DNA from: Scortum barcoo
Lineage: Eukaryota > Chordata > Actinopteri > Centrarchiformes > Terapontidae
Assembly (NCBI GenBank): GCA_023238725.1
Contig: CM041545.1
Span: 12,989,782 to 13,053,781, forward strand
Length of the DNA: 64,000 bases
Reading direction: 5' to 3'
Below the pieces are notes generated by a model. That model saw only the letters and a program-made list of their open reading frames with translations. It made no database searches and was not told where the DNA came from. The first letter of the stretch is position 1; the number at the start of each line of letters is the position of its first letter. Shown in pieces: positions 1 through 10,949 of the stretch. A program made the position numbers and the translations under genes.

Positions 1-948
1 TCCATCCCTGAGTCACCATGGAAACAGGGCAGAACTTCCTGACTGAAACGTGCAGAGTCCTCACAGCAAAACCCTTCTCAGCCCACACATGAGCCTGATC
101 AGTATGCCATTATTTTATGACTCACACACTGTTTTTTATTGGCACAAAGAGCAGGGGTAAGCTGAGGTGGTACAATGATAGTCTGTGCTTTTGATGGAAG
201 CCCGGCACGTATATATCATGCTATTGTAAATTACAGACGTCACCAGATCAACGACTCATTCTCACGCTCAGCTCATCCGAAAGTTGACAGTTGGATAGAC
301 ACTCGATTAATGGCTGTCAAAGAATCTATTACATCTATAATGATGGTCTCAGAGTCTTATCAGTGCCTCCACTTGAGCTTAATATGGATCCCTGCAGCCG
401 TGAGCAAAGATTACTTTATGAAAGTAACACAGAATAAACTGCTGCTTGGTTGTTGTTGCCCGTGTGTGTTTTCACACCTGTGGGAAATTACTAAAGTAGA
501 GTGGGTTCATATTAAATGACAAATGCAGAGCCTTTGGTTCATTTTGCTGCATGAATATTTTAGCTACACACTCGAAAACCTGCTAAAACACTCATATCCA
601 CTGGTGCATTATTTATTCCAATGCTCGTGGCTCATATCTGGGGAGCAGAGTCACTTTAGTTTGTTAGCAGATGGTAGGTGTGGGTTGCCAGCTCACAAGG
701 GTATACTACTGCAGAGAAAGCATCCCAGTTTACATAAAAGAAAAAATGTCCAGACTAACTAATTATCTCATACTTCTTAAAGCAGTATTTATTGATTTTT
801 TTTTCCCGCTTGGCAGCAGTGGAACAAAAAATCTATTTGCTTTAGACATGAGGACCAGTGGTTTACAGCTGTGACGGATTCAACTCAGAATTTTACAGGG
901 CAGAGGCTGATGTCGGTCTCTAACTAGACATGAGGTTAAGCTGCCCAC
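1..948. other. camsap1 intron, nothing else recognised
   Basis: Downstream intron of the minus-strand camsap1 gene. I looked for the following CH-domain exon (family residues after APIKM) and did not find it. Short open frames here have no recognisable product. Confidence 0.6.
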
Positions 949-1211
949 CATCTTGATGGGAGCCGAGCTGAGGTCCAGCTCTGAGACAGGCATGTTGTCT
1001 GTCTGCAGGACGTAGATGCCTTTCCTGGACAGGGCCTGGATGACAGACTGGTGGCTTTGGAGTGAGGCGGCCTGCTCAGCGTGCAGGATGAACCCACACA
1101 CCCGGCAGTAGAGCTCTCCAGACAGCAGAAGGCGGATGATGGGGGGCTTGATGTGTTCTTGCTCATACTGGTCGGTATAGAAGGGGTCCCGCAGGTCTGC
1201 AGGGATGTGAT
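949..1211 (-). CDS. camsap1: camsap1 second coding exon (CH domain start)
   Basis: 263 nt between acceptor TTTCTTTCTAG|AT and donor ATG|GTGGGC. It encodes residues 68-155, from DHIPADLRDPFY to SSAPIKM, the strongly conserved front of the CAMSAP calponin-homology domain. The polypyrimidine tract is short and is followed upstream in the intron by a 54-bp TA repeat at 1231-1284. The open frame continues past the donor to 880 with residues unlike the family, so that tail is read as intron. Confidence 0.92.
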
Positions 1212-1227
1212 CTAGAAAGAAAGACAA

Positions 1228-1287
<60 letters not shown>

Positions 1288-4200
1288 GAAGGTCTGATTG
1301 ATGAGACATTTGAGGTTAGTTAGTGAGTTTTTTAATACTTCTTATAGTTGTATTAGTCTCAAGTCACTATTTTTGTGCAGACACGTGTCCACCAATGCCT
1401 CGCCACTGTTACGCAACAAAGAAGCTCCCAGGACACAGACTTTCAAGGTATTAGACTGACTAAGTAGAACCTGTGCAGAGTGAGAGCACTGAGACAAAGC
1501 CTATGGTTAAACAGCATGCCAGGTAGCAAACCTGAAGGCCAATAGGTGTAGCAGAGGCGTTAAGCCAATGAGCTAACAGGACTTAGTTGTGATACTTAAG
1601 CTGATGGTGTTGTCCCAATCAGCCTAGTGTTTTCCTGCTTGTGGACAGAGACATGTGGCAGCTATTTTTATATGCCTTGGACATGTTAATCCAGAGTTAA
1701 GGCCTAAAGCACTCACGAAAATGTAGCCTCCAGTGCTTTCTGGGTAGATTTACGCAGGAATTAACAGGGAGACTGTTGTATGATACAGTTAGCAACAGGC
1801 ACAGTTATGCATATGATAAGGAAAATGACTGTTTCTGAAATGTAGGATCAATATTACAAAAAATATTATTTCAGTGTTTTTTTCCAGCAGCCAGTATAGA
1901 TTGCACTTTACCATCCAGACAAATATGAGGACATCCACTCAAGTCAACTGAGCTTAAAGGAATAGTTCAACGTCTTACCAGGAGTTTAAAAAATTAAAAT
2001 ATTGATACCAAGTATGAAGCAAGAGCTATTAGTTGATTAACATACAAGACACAGTCACAAATTGCCATTTCATCACTTTGTTTTTGATTAGCGAGCGTCA
2101 GAGCTGCAGGTAGGAGAATATTTCTAACCTTTGGACAGAGCCAGGCTAACTGTTTCCCTCTGCTTCTAGTCTTGATGCTAAGCTAAGCTAAGAGATCATT
2201 CATTCAACTCTTTCCACCAATGCAAATAAGAGTATTTCCCAAGCAAAACTTATTTCTTTGACTTCTCTTCAACCTGCCATGAAAACTGTAGTTGTACACA
2301 CACCGTTTTATGATGCATAATGTCCAATTTGGAAACATCCACCTTTGTTTTCACTATCAAAACAAGCGGTTTAGAAAAGGTGTCTTTATTTGAGACATGC
2401 TTACACCCCATCTCACTGCTTGTGTTGCTTGTTATAATGGTGTGTCTCAGCAATGACACAAGATGGTGTCTTACATGATAAGAATGAATCTAGCTTAGAA
2501 AATAAGACAGAGGCTTTCAAATACCAGCATTTTAAAAGAGGGTGAATGATGATACAAGCATCAATATTCAACCACTTAACAAGAGCATCATCTCTCATAT
2601 TGCTATAGATTAGACGCCAGCTGACTGATGAACAGACAAAGTGAGACTTCCATTAGGGGAAAACACACACATAGACACACACATAGACACACACACACAC
2701 ACAGAGTAGGCTCAGATTAGAGGTGCAGCACAGTGTGAAAACCTTAGCTGTGTCATACACAACAGACTGCTTGCTTGGCACAGTCCACCTACAGTATCTA
2801 TCTCACTCTCTGCTGGTGTGTAGCACTGCCATATGGGCACAAAAATCCCGCATCATGTGAAGAATCGTTCGTTATACATCCTCCCGGGTCTGTCTTGATG
2901 AGTCTCCTCTTGTGTTTCTCTCAACAAAGAGAAATCTCGCATGTCTTGCAGTTTTCTAAACACACCTCTCTTCACCCTGCCACTTCCTGAGCCTCAGCTA
3001 TCCCTGAATTTCCCCATCATCCTCCCCAGTTGCCATGGAGATGGTGATGGGGGATGCCAGCGTGGCCAGAGGTGGGGGGCTGGGTGGTTGTCCCGTCTCC
3101 TTACAGAGGCCCGCTCATTGGATTGTTTTTATGGTCCCTGACATCAGGAGGTGGATGTGTGCGAGAGGGTGTGTATGTGTGTGTGGCGTGAAGAATTCAG
3201 AGGAGGGGAGGGGGGAGCTCCTCTCTAATCCTAGTTGCTAATACTCCTCAGACATTTATTATGCACCTGATCCAAGCGTTAAAGGCCACCCTGGTCTGCA
3301 CATGTATGTGTGTGTGAAATCAAGAGGGGGGTGCAGAGAAAGCCTTTGTTCCTATTCTTTCAGACACAAGGTCAGATTGATCTGCAGAGATCTTGCTGAC
3401 AGTCGGGGCAGAGCTGTCAGACTCTGAACACTGCAGGGGAAAGACACAATTACTCTCTCCAATAAGGAGGCTTAATGGAGAATCCTCCACAAGACATTAT
3501 GTTGGGAAAACATAGACTTTAAGCCGATGCACCCTGTAGGCACACTTGGAGGACTGAGCCTGCAGTAAAACAAAACAAACAAAAAAAACTGCTATCTGTC
3601 AAGTTCTTTAGCTTATTAGAGCTCATTCTTTTGATGTGTAAGAGTCCCATATTGGTTGTGCTTTTCAACACAATCTTACATTCTCTATTGATACACAGTA
3701 AGAAAAATAGCAATGCATTTATTTTATGGGCATGTAGCATTAGATATACCTGGGTAATCACAAACAAATATACGTAATATGTAATCAGAAATATGAAACT
3801 AGTTTTTGTAGGTAAACCTGTAAACCTGTCATCAAAACTTAACTTTGCAAACAGGAAACTAGGCAATATGTATCAATATAATCACATGTCAAATTTGATC
3901 AAAAACCTTAAGTAAAATGTTTTAATGTTGAGGTACTGAGGTACACACTTTTTTCTTTCTCAAAAAATGTATCCCAGTGTTGCATTTAAAGTCTATATGG
4001 TGTGGTTACTATTTAAACATTAAACAATAATGCAAAAACATCATTTAGGACTGGGAAAAGTTTGGTAAATCACAGTTTTGTGTATTCTTTATGGTTAAAT
4101 GTAATTTTATATTTAATTGACACTTAAAAATGTAATAATTTATTCCATCTCTTATCAGGAATAAAATAAATAAATAAAAACTAATGTTCCTGATTCCTAG

Positions 4201-7200
4201 TATTAACATTGAGAAACTTTTTGGAAGTTTCTCCAGAGGCCATTAATAAAACCGTCATGAGTCTTGTGTTGAACAAGCCTTCAGGTTCAATCTCATTAAC
4301 CACTTGAACATGTGACTGGATGTCCGACTTTCACATCAGCACACCCAGACAACACAGTCCTCACAGCACTGCTGCGTCGATTGCTTTGTGCTCTAATCTA
4401 ATAAAAGTGTTTTGGTTCTTCTGACCTCCACGTTGACTGGTAACTGTGCCACAAAAAAACAAACAGACACGCTGCATTTCAGCACAACTTGTTTTTTCAA
4501 AACAGGTACAAACTACAGGGCTGTTTATGTGCATGCTGTTTCTTTGTCAGTCACATTATAAAAGTTCAGTGTTTCCTCTATGAGTTACGCTTATTCAATC
4601 ATGCTGGCCTGCGAAGTCATTTTGACATGCCACAGTAATCCCTGGCCTTGCATTAACTCAATACTTGTGTCAGTAGATACTTGGAGCTGAGGTTAGTGGA
4701 GTCAGTATTTGGATAGAAAATGTCAGATTTAGAACTGTAACAATTAATTTATTGAATTATTTTGATAATCAATTGATCATATTAATCCTGTTTGAGCAAA
4801 AATGTCAAACATTTCCAGGTTCCAGCTTCTTAATTGTGACGATTTCATGTTTTTTTTTTGTCTTATGCGACTAAATATCTTTGGGTTTTAGATTGTTGGT
4901 TGAACAAAACAAGCAATGTGAAGACACCATCTTAGGCTTCAAGGAACCGTGATGGACATTTTTCATTCATTTCCAACATTTTGAAGACCAACTGGGAAAG
5001 AAACTAATAGATTAATCGATAATGAGAGTAAATGTTGGTTGTAGATTAGTTAAGATGGTCCAGTTAGTGTATCAGTCTCCTGCTGTAATGGGCTCATAAG
5101 TGTCCCTGGCACACTGACGTCAGCAGGAGCCAATCAGATTAAGGGAAGCAGGAAGCTTCGCAAGAGAGAAGGAGATGGTTTTGTGTTTATAATGGGCATC
5201 TGATCTCTGCCCTGGCACCAGACAGTGTTGGGTAACAGAGAGATCGGCATTGGATGTGGTGCAAAAAACAATGAGGTTGCAAAATAAGCTGCGTCTCCGA
5301 ATGTGTAGAGCATCCTTCACTTTCCCTTTCATGCCTTCCTCCCTGGTGAGCTGCTATATACCTCACCACACATTACAAGTTTTGAACTTTAGGGTTTTGT
5401 TCCCCTCCCAGAGTCAATTTACTGAGTCATCCACTGCAGGGAAGGAAAAACACTTAAACTACAGTGTGCCTGGCTCATAAATTTCAAATGATGACAAAGA
5501 GTTTTCCTTTACTGAATGGTCATCTCTGTGTCTCCTTCCAAACGCCTCATTGTCATACTGATTATAAAATCACAGAGGCTGGTAGGCAAGCACAGCTGAC
5601 CTCCTGCTCACACTCCCCAGAGAGCAATCAGCGAGTGACACAAAACCCCACATTTCCAGACATTTATTTACAGCCCAGTGTTGCGGAGCGATCATTTTTA
5701 ATGTTCTAGTGCGACCTTGTCAGAGCTGGCATGGCTAGTGACCTGTGTATAAAAGACTTTGGCCAATCATGAGTTACAATCCTAAGTCTCCGCTGACAGA
5801 CATGAAAGTCTGCACTGCTGCTATGCTGAATCAACAATCTGAAAGATACATAATAACTATGTGACAACTTAAACAGTTATCACAGAAAACAAGAAGGCAA
5901 TGCATTGATTTCCTAAGAAGGGAACTGGAGACACAGTGTATTCTGTCTGTCTTTTTTCGGACCGAATACTGATATAAAACAACATAATTACAGCAATATC
6001 TCTAAATTTGAGTTTATGCATTTGACTGCATTATCTACTGTGATCACCAAATGGAAGCTGATAGCTTCCTGTAGCGTTTTAAAGATGTATTAAACATTCA
6101 TTTTTATGAGAGAAGAGCAGATATCCTAGCACTACTCTGCATTAAGGCTGCAACTAATGATTATTTCATTATCAGTTGATCTGTGGGTTTCTTGATTCAC
6201 TGATGTTGACATGATTTTGGTGACAAAATGCCAGGGGTATGAAGGCTGTCTTATTTTGTCCAATAAACAATATACAGAGCAAAACAATATTTACTTTACA
6301 CATCACATAAGACAATAATGCAAGCACATCCTCTCATTTGAAAAGCCGGTACCGAGCACTGTTTGGTGTTTTTGCTTGCAAAATGACTTCCTATTGATCG
6401 ACTTGTCACTAAGTGACTTATCTTTTCAGGAGTATCACCACAAACCCCTGGTTCGATTCAGGCCAGGGACCTTTATTGCATGTCATATCCTCGTTTCTCC
6501 CTCCATATTACTGTCTGTATCTCCACTGTAAACTCACTTTATACTTCATACAGATGATACAATTTCTAAATCCTTTCATGCACTCACATCTATACACATT
6601 TCACTTTTCATTGATACCAAACTGATGTGACAGGCCTGTAGTACATCATCTAATAATTCAAGTACTGCAGGCTTTGGCAGAGAGCAGATATATGTTGTTT
6701 AAAATCCTGTTGTTATTTTGTCGTTGGCTGTAAACTGTGTTGTTTTTATTGCTCGCCAAAGCACAGTGCCAGAAAAGGAGCTGGTGCAATTGTTCAAATT
6801 AAAGTAATAGGATCTCCATGCAGCAAACTCTTCATGCAACTACAGTACAGAATCAATATCACATATCGCATGTGCAGCTGCTGATATTTTATCAGGATTT
6901 ACATTTTTAACCTTCTGAGTGAACCAGCCCCGGGCTTCAGGACTACACAAGACAAACTGCCAGGGCTCGTGTCATTAGACAGATTATAGAGTGGTGCAGG
7001 GAGTATTCAGATCATTCACTTAGGTAAAAGTACTAATATTGCATTATAATATTACTGTTACAAGTCCTGCATTAAGAAGGTTAAAGTAAAAGTCCATACG
7101 TATAATCAGTAAAATCTATTAAATGTCCCATTGCCATATATAACATATTGATTCTTGTGCATTTATGAAGAAGCAGGATTTTACTACAGGATGTTTTTTT

Positions 7201-7850
7201 ACATATGATGATCATAATAATTGCCTAATAATTTTCTGTCATTAAACTAACTAACTGATTCAATCGACCACTCATATCAGCTGTGCTTGTATAAACTGTT
7301 GGGTAGTTTAATTTATAACAAAGCATCAAATTTTAAAAGCTTGTCATGAGTTTTCTGTGCAAAGAGCTTCATTTGTAAAGTAAATAAAGATAAAGATCAG
7401 ATAAAATGTAGAAGAGTAAAAAGTATAACATTGCCCTCTGATATGTAGTGGAGTGGAAGTATAAAGGGGCGTGAGACTAAGAGAGAGTATAAGTACCTCA
7501 AATTTGTACTTAAAGTTAAGTTAATTACATTCCACCAATGACAATAAATAAAATCAAATCAAATTAAATCACACGGCCACCGGCCATCATATGGCCACCG
7601 AAAGTAAACAATATGAGTGAGGAGAGGAAAACACAAAGGCAGCCTCACCTATACTGTAAGCTTTGGCAAACAACCAGCGGAGATTTGCGTCTATTTTGGC
7701 CCTTGCAGAATCGTAGAGCTCCAGCGGCACGACCTGAGCCTCCATGCCTCCTCCTCCTCCTCCACCTCCATATCCTGCATCCTCTGCTGATGATGCTGCT
7801 GCTGCTCTCCTCCAGGTGCTGTCCCTGCCAGCACTCACCTCCACGTCCAT
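949..7850 (-). CDS. camsap1: CAMSAP1, N-terminal coding part (two coding exons, partial gene)
   Basis: Calmodulin-regulated spectrin-associated protein 1 binds and stabilises microtubule minus ends in the cytoplasm. The coding exons here are 7649-7850 (from the ATG at 7850-7848) and 949-1211, joined in frame (G|AT gives Asp) to give the first 155 residues. Residues 1-40 are a variable Ala/Gly/Ser-rich leader with a run of eight glycines. From about residue 41 the protein has the family signature VPLELYDSARAKI, then LRDPFY, QYEQEHIKPP and HQSVIQALSRKGIYV, which is the start of the CH domain. The next family residues after APIKM are absent, and the donor AAGATG|GTGGGC ends the exon there. The later CH exons, coiled coils and microtubule-binding CKK domain lie off the left edge. 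The gene is in the same orientation as notch1, whose 3' end is 2.5 kb upstream. Paralogue (1a or 1b) not determined. Confidence 0.93.
1231..1284. repeat. (TA)27 microsatellite
   Basis: Perfect alternating TA for 54 bp. It begins about 17 bp beyond the acceptor AG of the camsap1 exon at 949-1211, so it occupies the region where the branch point would normally lie. Confidence 0.97.
1956..2200 (+). repeat. Teleost interspersed repeat, family A (AAAGGAATAGTTCAAC type)
   Basis: Starts AAAGGAATAGTTCAAC and contains ATTGATACCA, GGACAGAGCCAGGCTAACTG and GATGCTAAGCTAAGCTAA, which I recognise as hallmarks of a very common teleost non-coding repeat. Related copies lie at 55430-55600 and 61785-62060 in sec16a introns. 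The family name was not determined. Confidence 0.55.
2663..2702 (+). repeat. CA-rich microsatellite (CACACATAGA units)
   Basis: Imperfect run of CA with interspersed ATAGA units ending in a pure CA tract, inside the camsap1 intron. Confidence 0.9.
4735..5060 (-). repeat. Teleost interspersed repeat, family B (ATTAATCGATAAT ends)
   Basis: Contains TTGATAATCAATTGAT near one end, AGATTAATCGATAATGAG near the other, and internal AAATATCTTTGGGTTTTAGA and ACAAAACAAGCAATGTGAAGA. This combination of AT-rich inverted ends and interior matches a widespread teleost repeat known to me. A second, partial copy lies at 6145-6390. Confidence 0.6.
6145..6390 (+). repeat. Teleost interspersed repeat, family B, second copy
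   Basis: Begins AAGGCTGCAACTAATGATTATTT, cut here to its hallmark GGCTGCAACTAATGATTATT, followed by a stretch containing TTATTTTGTCCAATAAAC and CTTTACACATCA. It resembles the 4735-5060 copy in the opposite orientation but is rearranged. Confidence 0.5.
6436..6545 (+). repeat. SINE-like fragment with tRNA B-box-like sequence
   Basis: Contains GGTTCGATTCAGGCC followed by AGGGACCTTTATTGCATGTC and a pyrimidine-rich tail with CTGTCTGTATCTCCACTGTA. The B-box-like core and this downstream text are familiar from teleost SINE copies. No tRNA cloverleaf can be formed around it. Confidence 0.5.
7000..7545 (-). repeat. Teleost interspersed repeat, family C (AGTACTT type)
   Basis: Reads TATTCAGATCATTCACTTAG, then AAAAGTACTAATATTGCA, AAGTCCTGCATTAAGAAGG, TGATATGTAGTGGAGTGGAAG, and ends near ATTACATTCCACCAATGA. 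I recognise this as the reverse orientation of an abundant teleost repeat whose copies also occur at 8835-9440 and 34980-36005. Confidence 0.65.
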
Positions 7851-7851
7851 C
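7649..7851 (-). CDS. camsap1: camsap1 start-codon exon
   Basis: Acceptor TTGCAG|G at 7853-7852 and donor ATAG|GTGAGG at 7649-7647. The ATG sits one base inside the exon. After splicing to the upstream leader exon its context becomes GAGAGG ATG G, with A at -3 and G at +4, which is strong. A second in-frame Met at residue 36 lies just before the conserved VPLELYDSARAKI block and could serve as an alternative start. The leader contains GGA/GGC glycine repeats and a GCA/GCT-rich alanine stretch. Codons 5-10 contain a donor-like GTGAGT and an acceptor-like TGGCAG only a few bases apart, too close to define an intron. Confidence 0.9.
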
Positions 7852-7860
7852 CTGCAAGCA

Positions 7861-7920
7861 GAGACACACACACACACACACAGAAAAGAGTGAGAGAGAG
7901 AAAGAGAGAGAGAGAGAGAC
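7861..7920 (+). repeat. (CA)n and (GA)n microsatellite
   Basis: A CA tract of about 20 bp followed by a GA-rich tract, immediately upstream of the camsap1 start-codon exon. On the minus strand it forms the pyrimidine-rich and TG-rich stretch before the acceptor. Confidence 0.93.
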
Positions 7921-8319
7921 ATTATTTCCAGTTGCATCCGGCTGCATTACATCATCGATATGAGAAACAACAAGCACCAGGGCCTCCTCACTGACAGCAC
8001 CTGCTCTGGTGATGATGAGAAACACCACACACACACACCTGGTTTAACCTACTGTAGGTGTCTCTACTGTCAGTCACAATGATTCATACACCATCACCAC
8101 ATTTATACATAAATAAATGCCCCTTTAAATCCCACTTAAGCCCCTTTCATTTGTCTGCACGTTGTTTCAGCTGATGATCAGCTGATGCTGTGGTGGGTTG
8201 GGGTGAAAGGAAAGCTGCACATCCTCGGGTTTTATCAGCTGCCACAGATGACACTAAATATTGGCTCCTCTTGCAGATGCTCTCGGTTTTTTCCTCTGAC
8301 AGATGACAGAGGCTGGACG

Positions 8320-8860
8320 GGCTGACCAGTGAACGAACCGTCCGTAACTCCACCGTGTTAGCCGGGTTAGCTCGGCGCCACACACACGGAGCCACATTTA
8401 CAGCAGACAAAAGACAAAGACTCACCTCTCAAGAGCGCATCTGTGTCCTCTCCGAGTCCCGGACGTGCTGTTAAAACGCCGACATGGCTGCGGCTCTCCG
8501 CGGAATGACGGCCGACTCCTCCCCGCCCAGCCGCACAAATCTCCGGCCTCCCGGGATAAAGCTGACGGGCTGGCGGCTGATGGGGCTTAATCCAATAATA
8601 AAAAAAATCTGTTTGGCAACCATCCGGAAGTCTGTTTGTTTTCGAGGGAATTATTAATGTGCAGAGGCCGGAGGTTTCACACGGAGGCTGCCATCGGAGG
8701 AGGTGCAGGTCTAACGGAGCCTGTTTGGAGGAGCCGGTCTCTATGGGGACGGCCGGTGTCTCCGCTCCGCTGCGGCGCTGCTGCTCACCTGGAGGGGGCG
8801 CTGCAGGCCCGACACTGCAACAACAGCGCCAAGGGGTGGAAAGTAACTAAGTACTTATAC
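8320..8860. promoter_or_regulatory. camsap1: GC-rich, CpG-rich camsap1 promoter region
   Basis: GC-rich DNA with many CpG dinucleotides stands out from AT-rich flanks and surrounds the inferred camsap1 leader exon. No TATA box is evident, as expected for a CpG-island promoter. At 8786-8803 a stretch CACCTGGAGGGGGCGCTG partly resembles a CTCF site. Extent and start site are inferred from composition and the leader-exon donor only. Confidence 0.5.
8426..8510 (-). other. camsap1: camsap1 probable non-coding first exon (5' UTR)
   Basis: A good donor, TTGAGAG|GTGAGTC, ends an exon at 8426, and its partner acceptor is the one just before the start codon (7852). The upstream limit is not visible in the sequence, so 8510 is a guess inside the GC-rich promoter. 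The exon would carry two minimal upstream ORFs: ATG at 8485-8483 closed by TAA (8473-8471), four residues long, and ATG at 8440-8438 closed by TGA (8431-8429), three residues long. Confidence 0.6.
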
Positions 8861-9440
8861 TCAAGTACTCAAGTCAAGTTTGGGTATTTCCATTTGCAGC
8901 ACTAAATTCCACAAGCATTTTTTTTTACTCCGCTGCATTTACTCGATCACTTTACTTCACTTTCACATTAATGCAAAATATAATTAACAAATAAATGATT
9001 ATCTTGATATATAATGAAGATACAGTTTTAATGGACAAATTTGCAGGCTAACCAGCAGATACATTAATTGAAATTAGCTTCATCTTTACTACTACTACTT
9101 TACTTACTGCAGCATTAAAGTGATGAACACATTAATGCATCAGTAATTATCATCCAGTGATATATTAACATTATATAACATTAAAAACAAAACATTATTC
9201 TGAAATGGGCCATTCTGCATAAGGAGTTTACTTTTAGTTCTTTAAGTATTTTTTGATGATAATCCTTTTTGTACTTTTGTACCTAAGTAAACTTTTGACT
9301 GCAAGAACCTTACTTGGATTAGTGTTTTTGCATTGTAGTATTGCTGCTTTTATTCAAGAACAAGATGTAAACACTTCTACTTTTGGTAATGTATATGAGC
9401 ATTGTACTTCCATAAAGTTGAGTGATGAGGAACCCCAAAG
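8835..9440 (+). repeat. Teleost interspersed repeat, family C, forward copy
   Basis: Begins GGAAAGTAACTAAGTACTTA and continues TACTCAAGTACTCAAG, GGGTATTTCCATTTGCAGCA and CTCCGCTGCATTTACTCGAT. It is the forward orientation of the element at 7000-7545 and lies beside the camsap1 promoter. A further partial piece appears at about 9650-9835. Confidence 0.65.
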
Positions 9441-10949
9441 TATTAAATAAATAAACAAGACACTATGAAAGAAGTAATCATGAATAAATAAATGACAGAA
9501 CTAATGATATGATGATGATGATGATATAGAAATGAACCAATGATTGTGTAAACAATCTTGGTCTCCACAGACTCCAGTACAGCAGCAATCATGAGTTGGA
9601 GTCAAGCCTAAAACCACTGCATCCTAAATCTCCAAGTATGCAGCCACTAGCATCTTTTTATTCATTAATGAGAAGTAGTCAAAACATTCAAATCCTTTAC
9701 TCTACTTTGGTAAAAGTAGTATTATTCCACTGTGAAAATTTTTGCATTAGATATTCTCTATTGAATTTTCAACGCAAGTTAAAGTGTGGAAGCATTATTC
9801 AGAAAATGTACTGGAAGTAAAAATCTCCTCATAATGCAGGGAGACTGGCCTCTATCAGTGTCATAATCATAAATTGTAAGATTGGAATATTATTATTGGT
9901 GTATTAACATTTAAGTAACAGAATGTCCAATAAACTGACTGTGGAGTTGTCCTACAGTATCTACCACAAAGCAGAATACTTAAACTATCAGGGTCCTCTG
10001 GTCAGCACCACGGACAGCGGTCCATTGATACCCAGCATGCAGCTTTAATGCAATCAATAACACATCTAGGTTTTATGAATCCTGAGAATGTTATAGAATA
10101 TAAACAGACAGAGAGGCCACTGTATTATCCATGTAGACGTCCTCTGCATTTGTACAAAATGCAAGATGAAAGCTTTAAAAGGTGCTATGAGGCGCCAATT
10201 CATATTCACCACTACTTAAAACACCAATTCTCTCATTGCAAATGTCAATTTCAGCTCATTGTTAATTATTTTAATTAAACAGCATGGATAGCACAAATTC
10301 CTCTGATGTGCGCTTGCAGTAAGAGATTTCTGCAAGCTGAAATGTAGGTAATGGTGCTGCCTGTCAGGAAAAAGGGTAAGAAAGTAACCATATTTTTTTC
10401 AGTATGATGGGAGATTTCTCTGAATAGATTCAAGGTTCAAATGCAAGTTCAGCTGTGCACAAATCAAATTTTCACATTCAGGATTCCAGATAGTACATGA
10501 CTGTAATCCATAGATAATCGTGGTGAGACTCCAGACATTGAAATATATGAATTGCATATACATCAGATATTCCAGGTAATCTAAAACAATTTCATTCAGT
10601 GTCATTGATTAGCAACCATATATGTATACATATGTCTTTTTCTGGCATTTATTCTTTTTCAGATCAGTCTGAGGTGGCTACAGTATTTCTGTCTTTTTTA
10701 ATGCATACATCTGTAGAACCACTTGATGTCTGCATTAACAGGTCAATCATGCCTGTTACTTGTAAATTGCTATTTATGATGACATCCATGATTTTCAGCA
10801 ACAGCAGTGATGTTGCTTTCGCTGATATTATTAGCTTATCTCCACCAGAGGGCGCCAGACACCAACACCTGTGACAGATGCCCCTGAGGAACTGCAGATG
10901 ACCACATCATATTTCAGAAAATAAAATTAAAACAAAAAAGGAAGACATA
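9441..10949. other. Intergenic spacer between camsap1 5' end and notch1 3' end
   Basis: AT-rich, with a short ATG/GAT trinucleotide run near 9508-9528 and a partial family C repeat at about 9650-9835. The only outstanding feature is the CTCF-like motif at 10842. Small open frames have no recognisable product. Confidence 0.55.
10842..10857 (+). promoter_or_regulatory. Strong CTCF-like motif downstream of notch1
   Basis: CCACCAGAGGGCGCCA is a near-perfect match to the vertebrate CTCF core CCACCAGRGGGCGC, in forward orientation. It lies about 100 bp beyond the inferred notch1 cleavage site, between notch1 and the camsap1 promoter, which suits an insulator role. Binding is inferred from the motif only. 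Confidence 0.6.

Larger units (their letters stand above)
1285..7648. other. camsap1 large intron with old interspersed repeats
   Basis: About 6.4 kb between the two camsap1 coding exons. It contains copies of several teleost repeat families (listed separately at 1956, 4735, 6145, 6436 and 7000) and a CA-rich microsatellite at about 2663-2702. No additional exon with family similarity was seen. Confidence 0.6.

Noticed and set aside
6436..6545. Possible tRNA gene (GGTTCGATTC box)
   Set aside because: No acceptor stem or A box can be placed. The flanking text matches a SINE-type repeat instead.
7825..7838. Possible micro-intron in camsap1 codons 5-10 (GTGAGT close to TGGCAG)
   Set aside because: The two signals are about a dozen bases apart, far below the minimum intron size, and removing them is not needed for frame.
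7645..8034. Open frames over the camsap1 start region with Ser-Leu and Cys-Val repeats
   Set aside because: They are translations of the CA and GA microsatellites and run across the intron before the start-codon exon.
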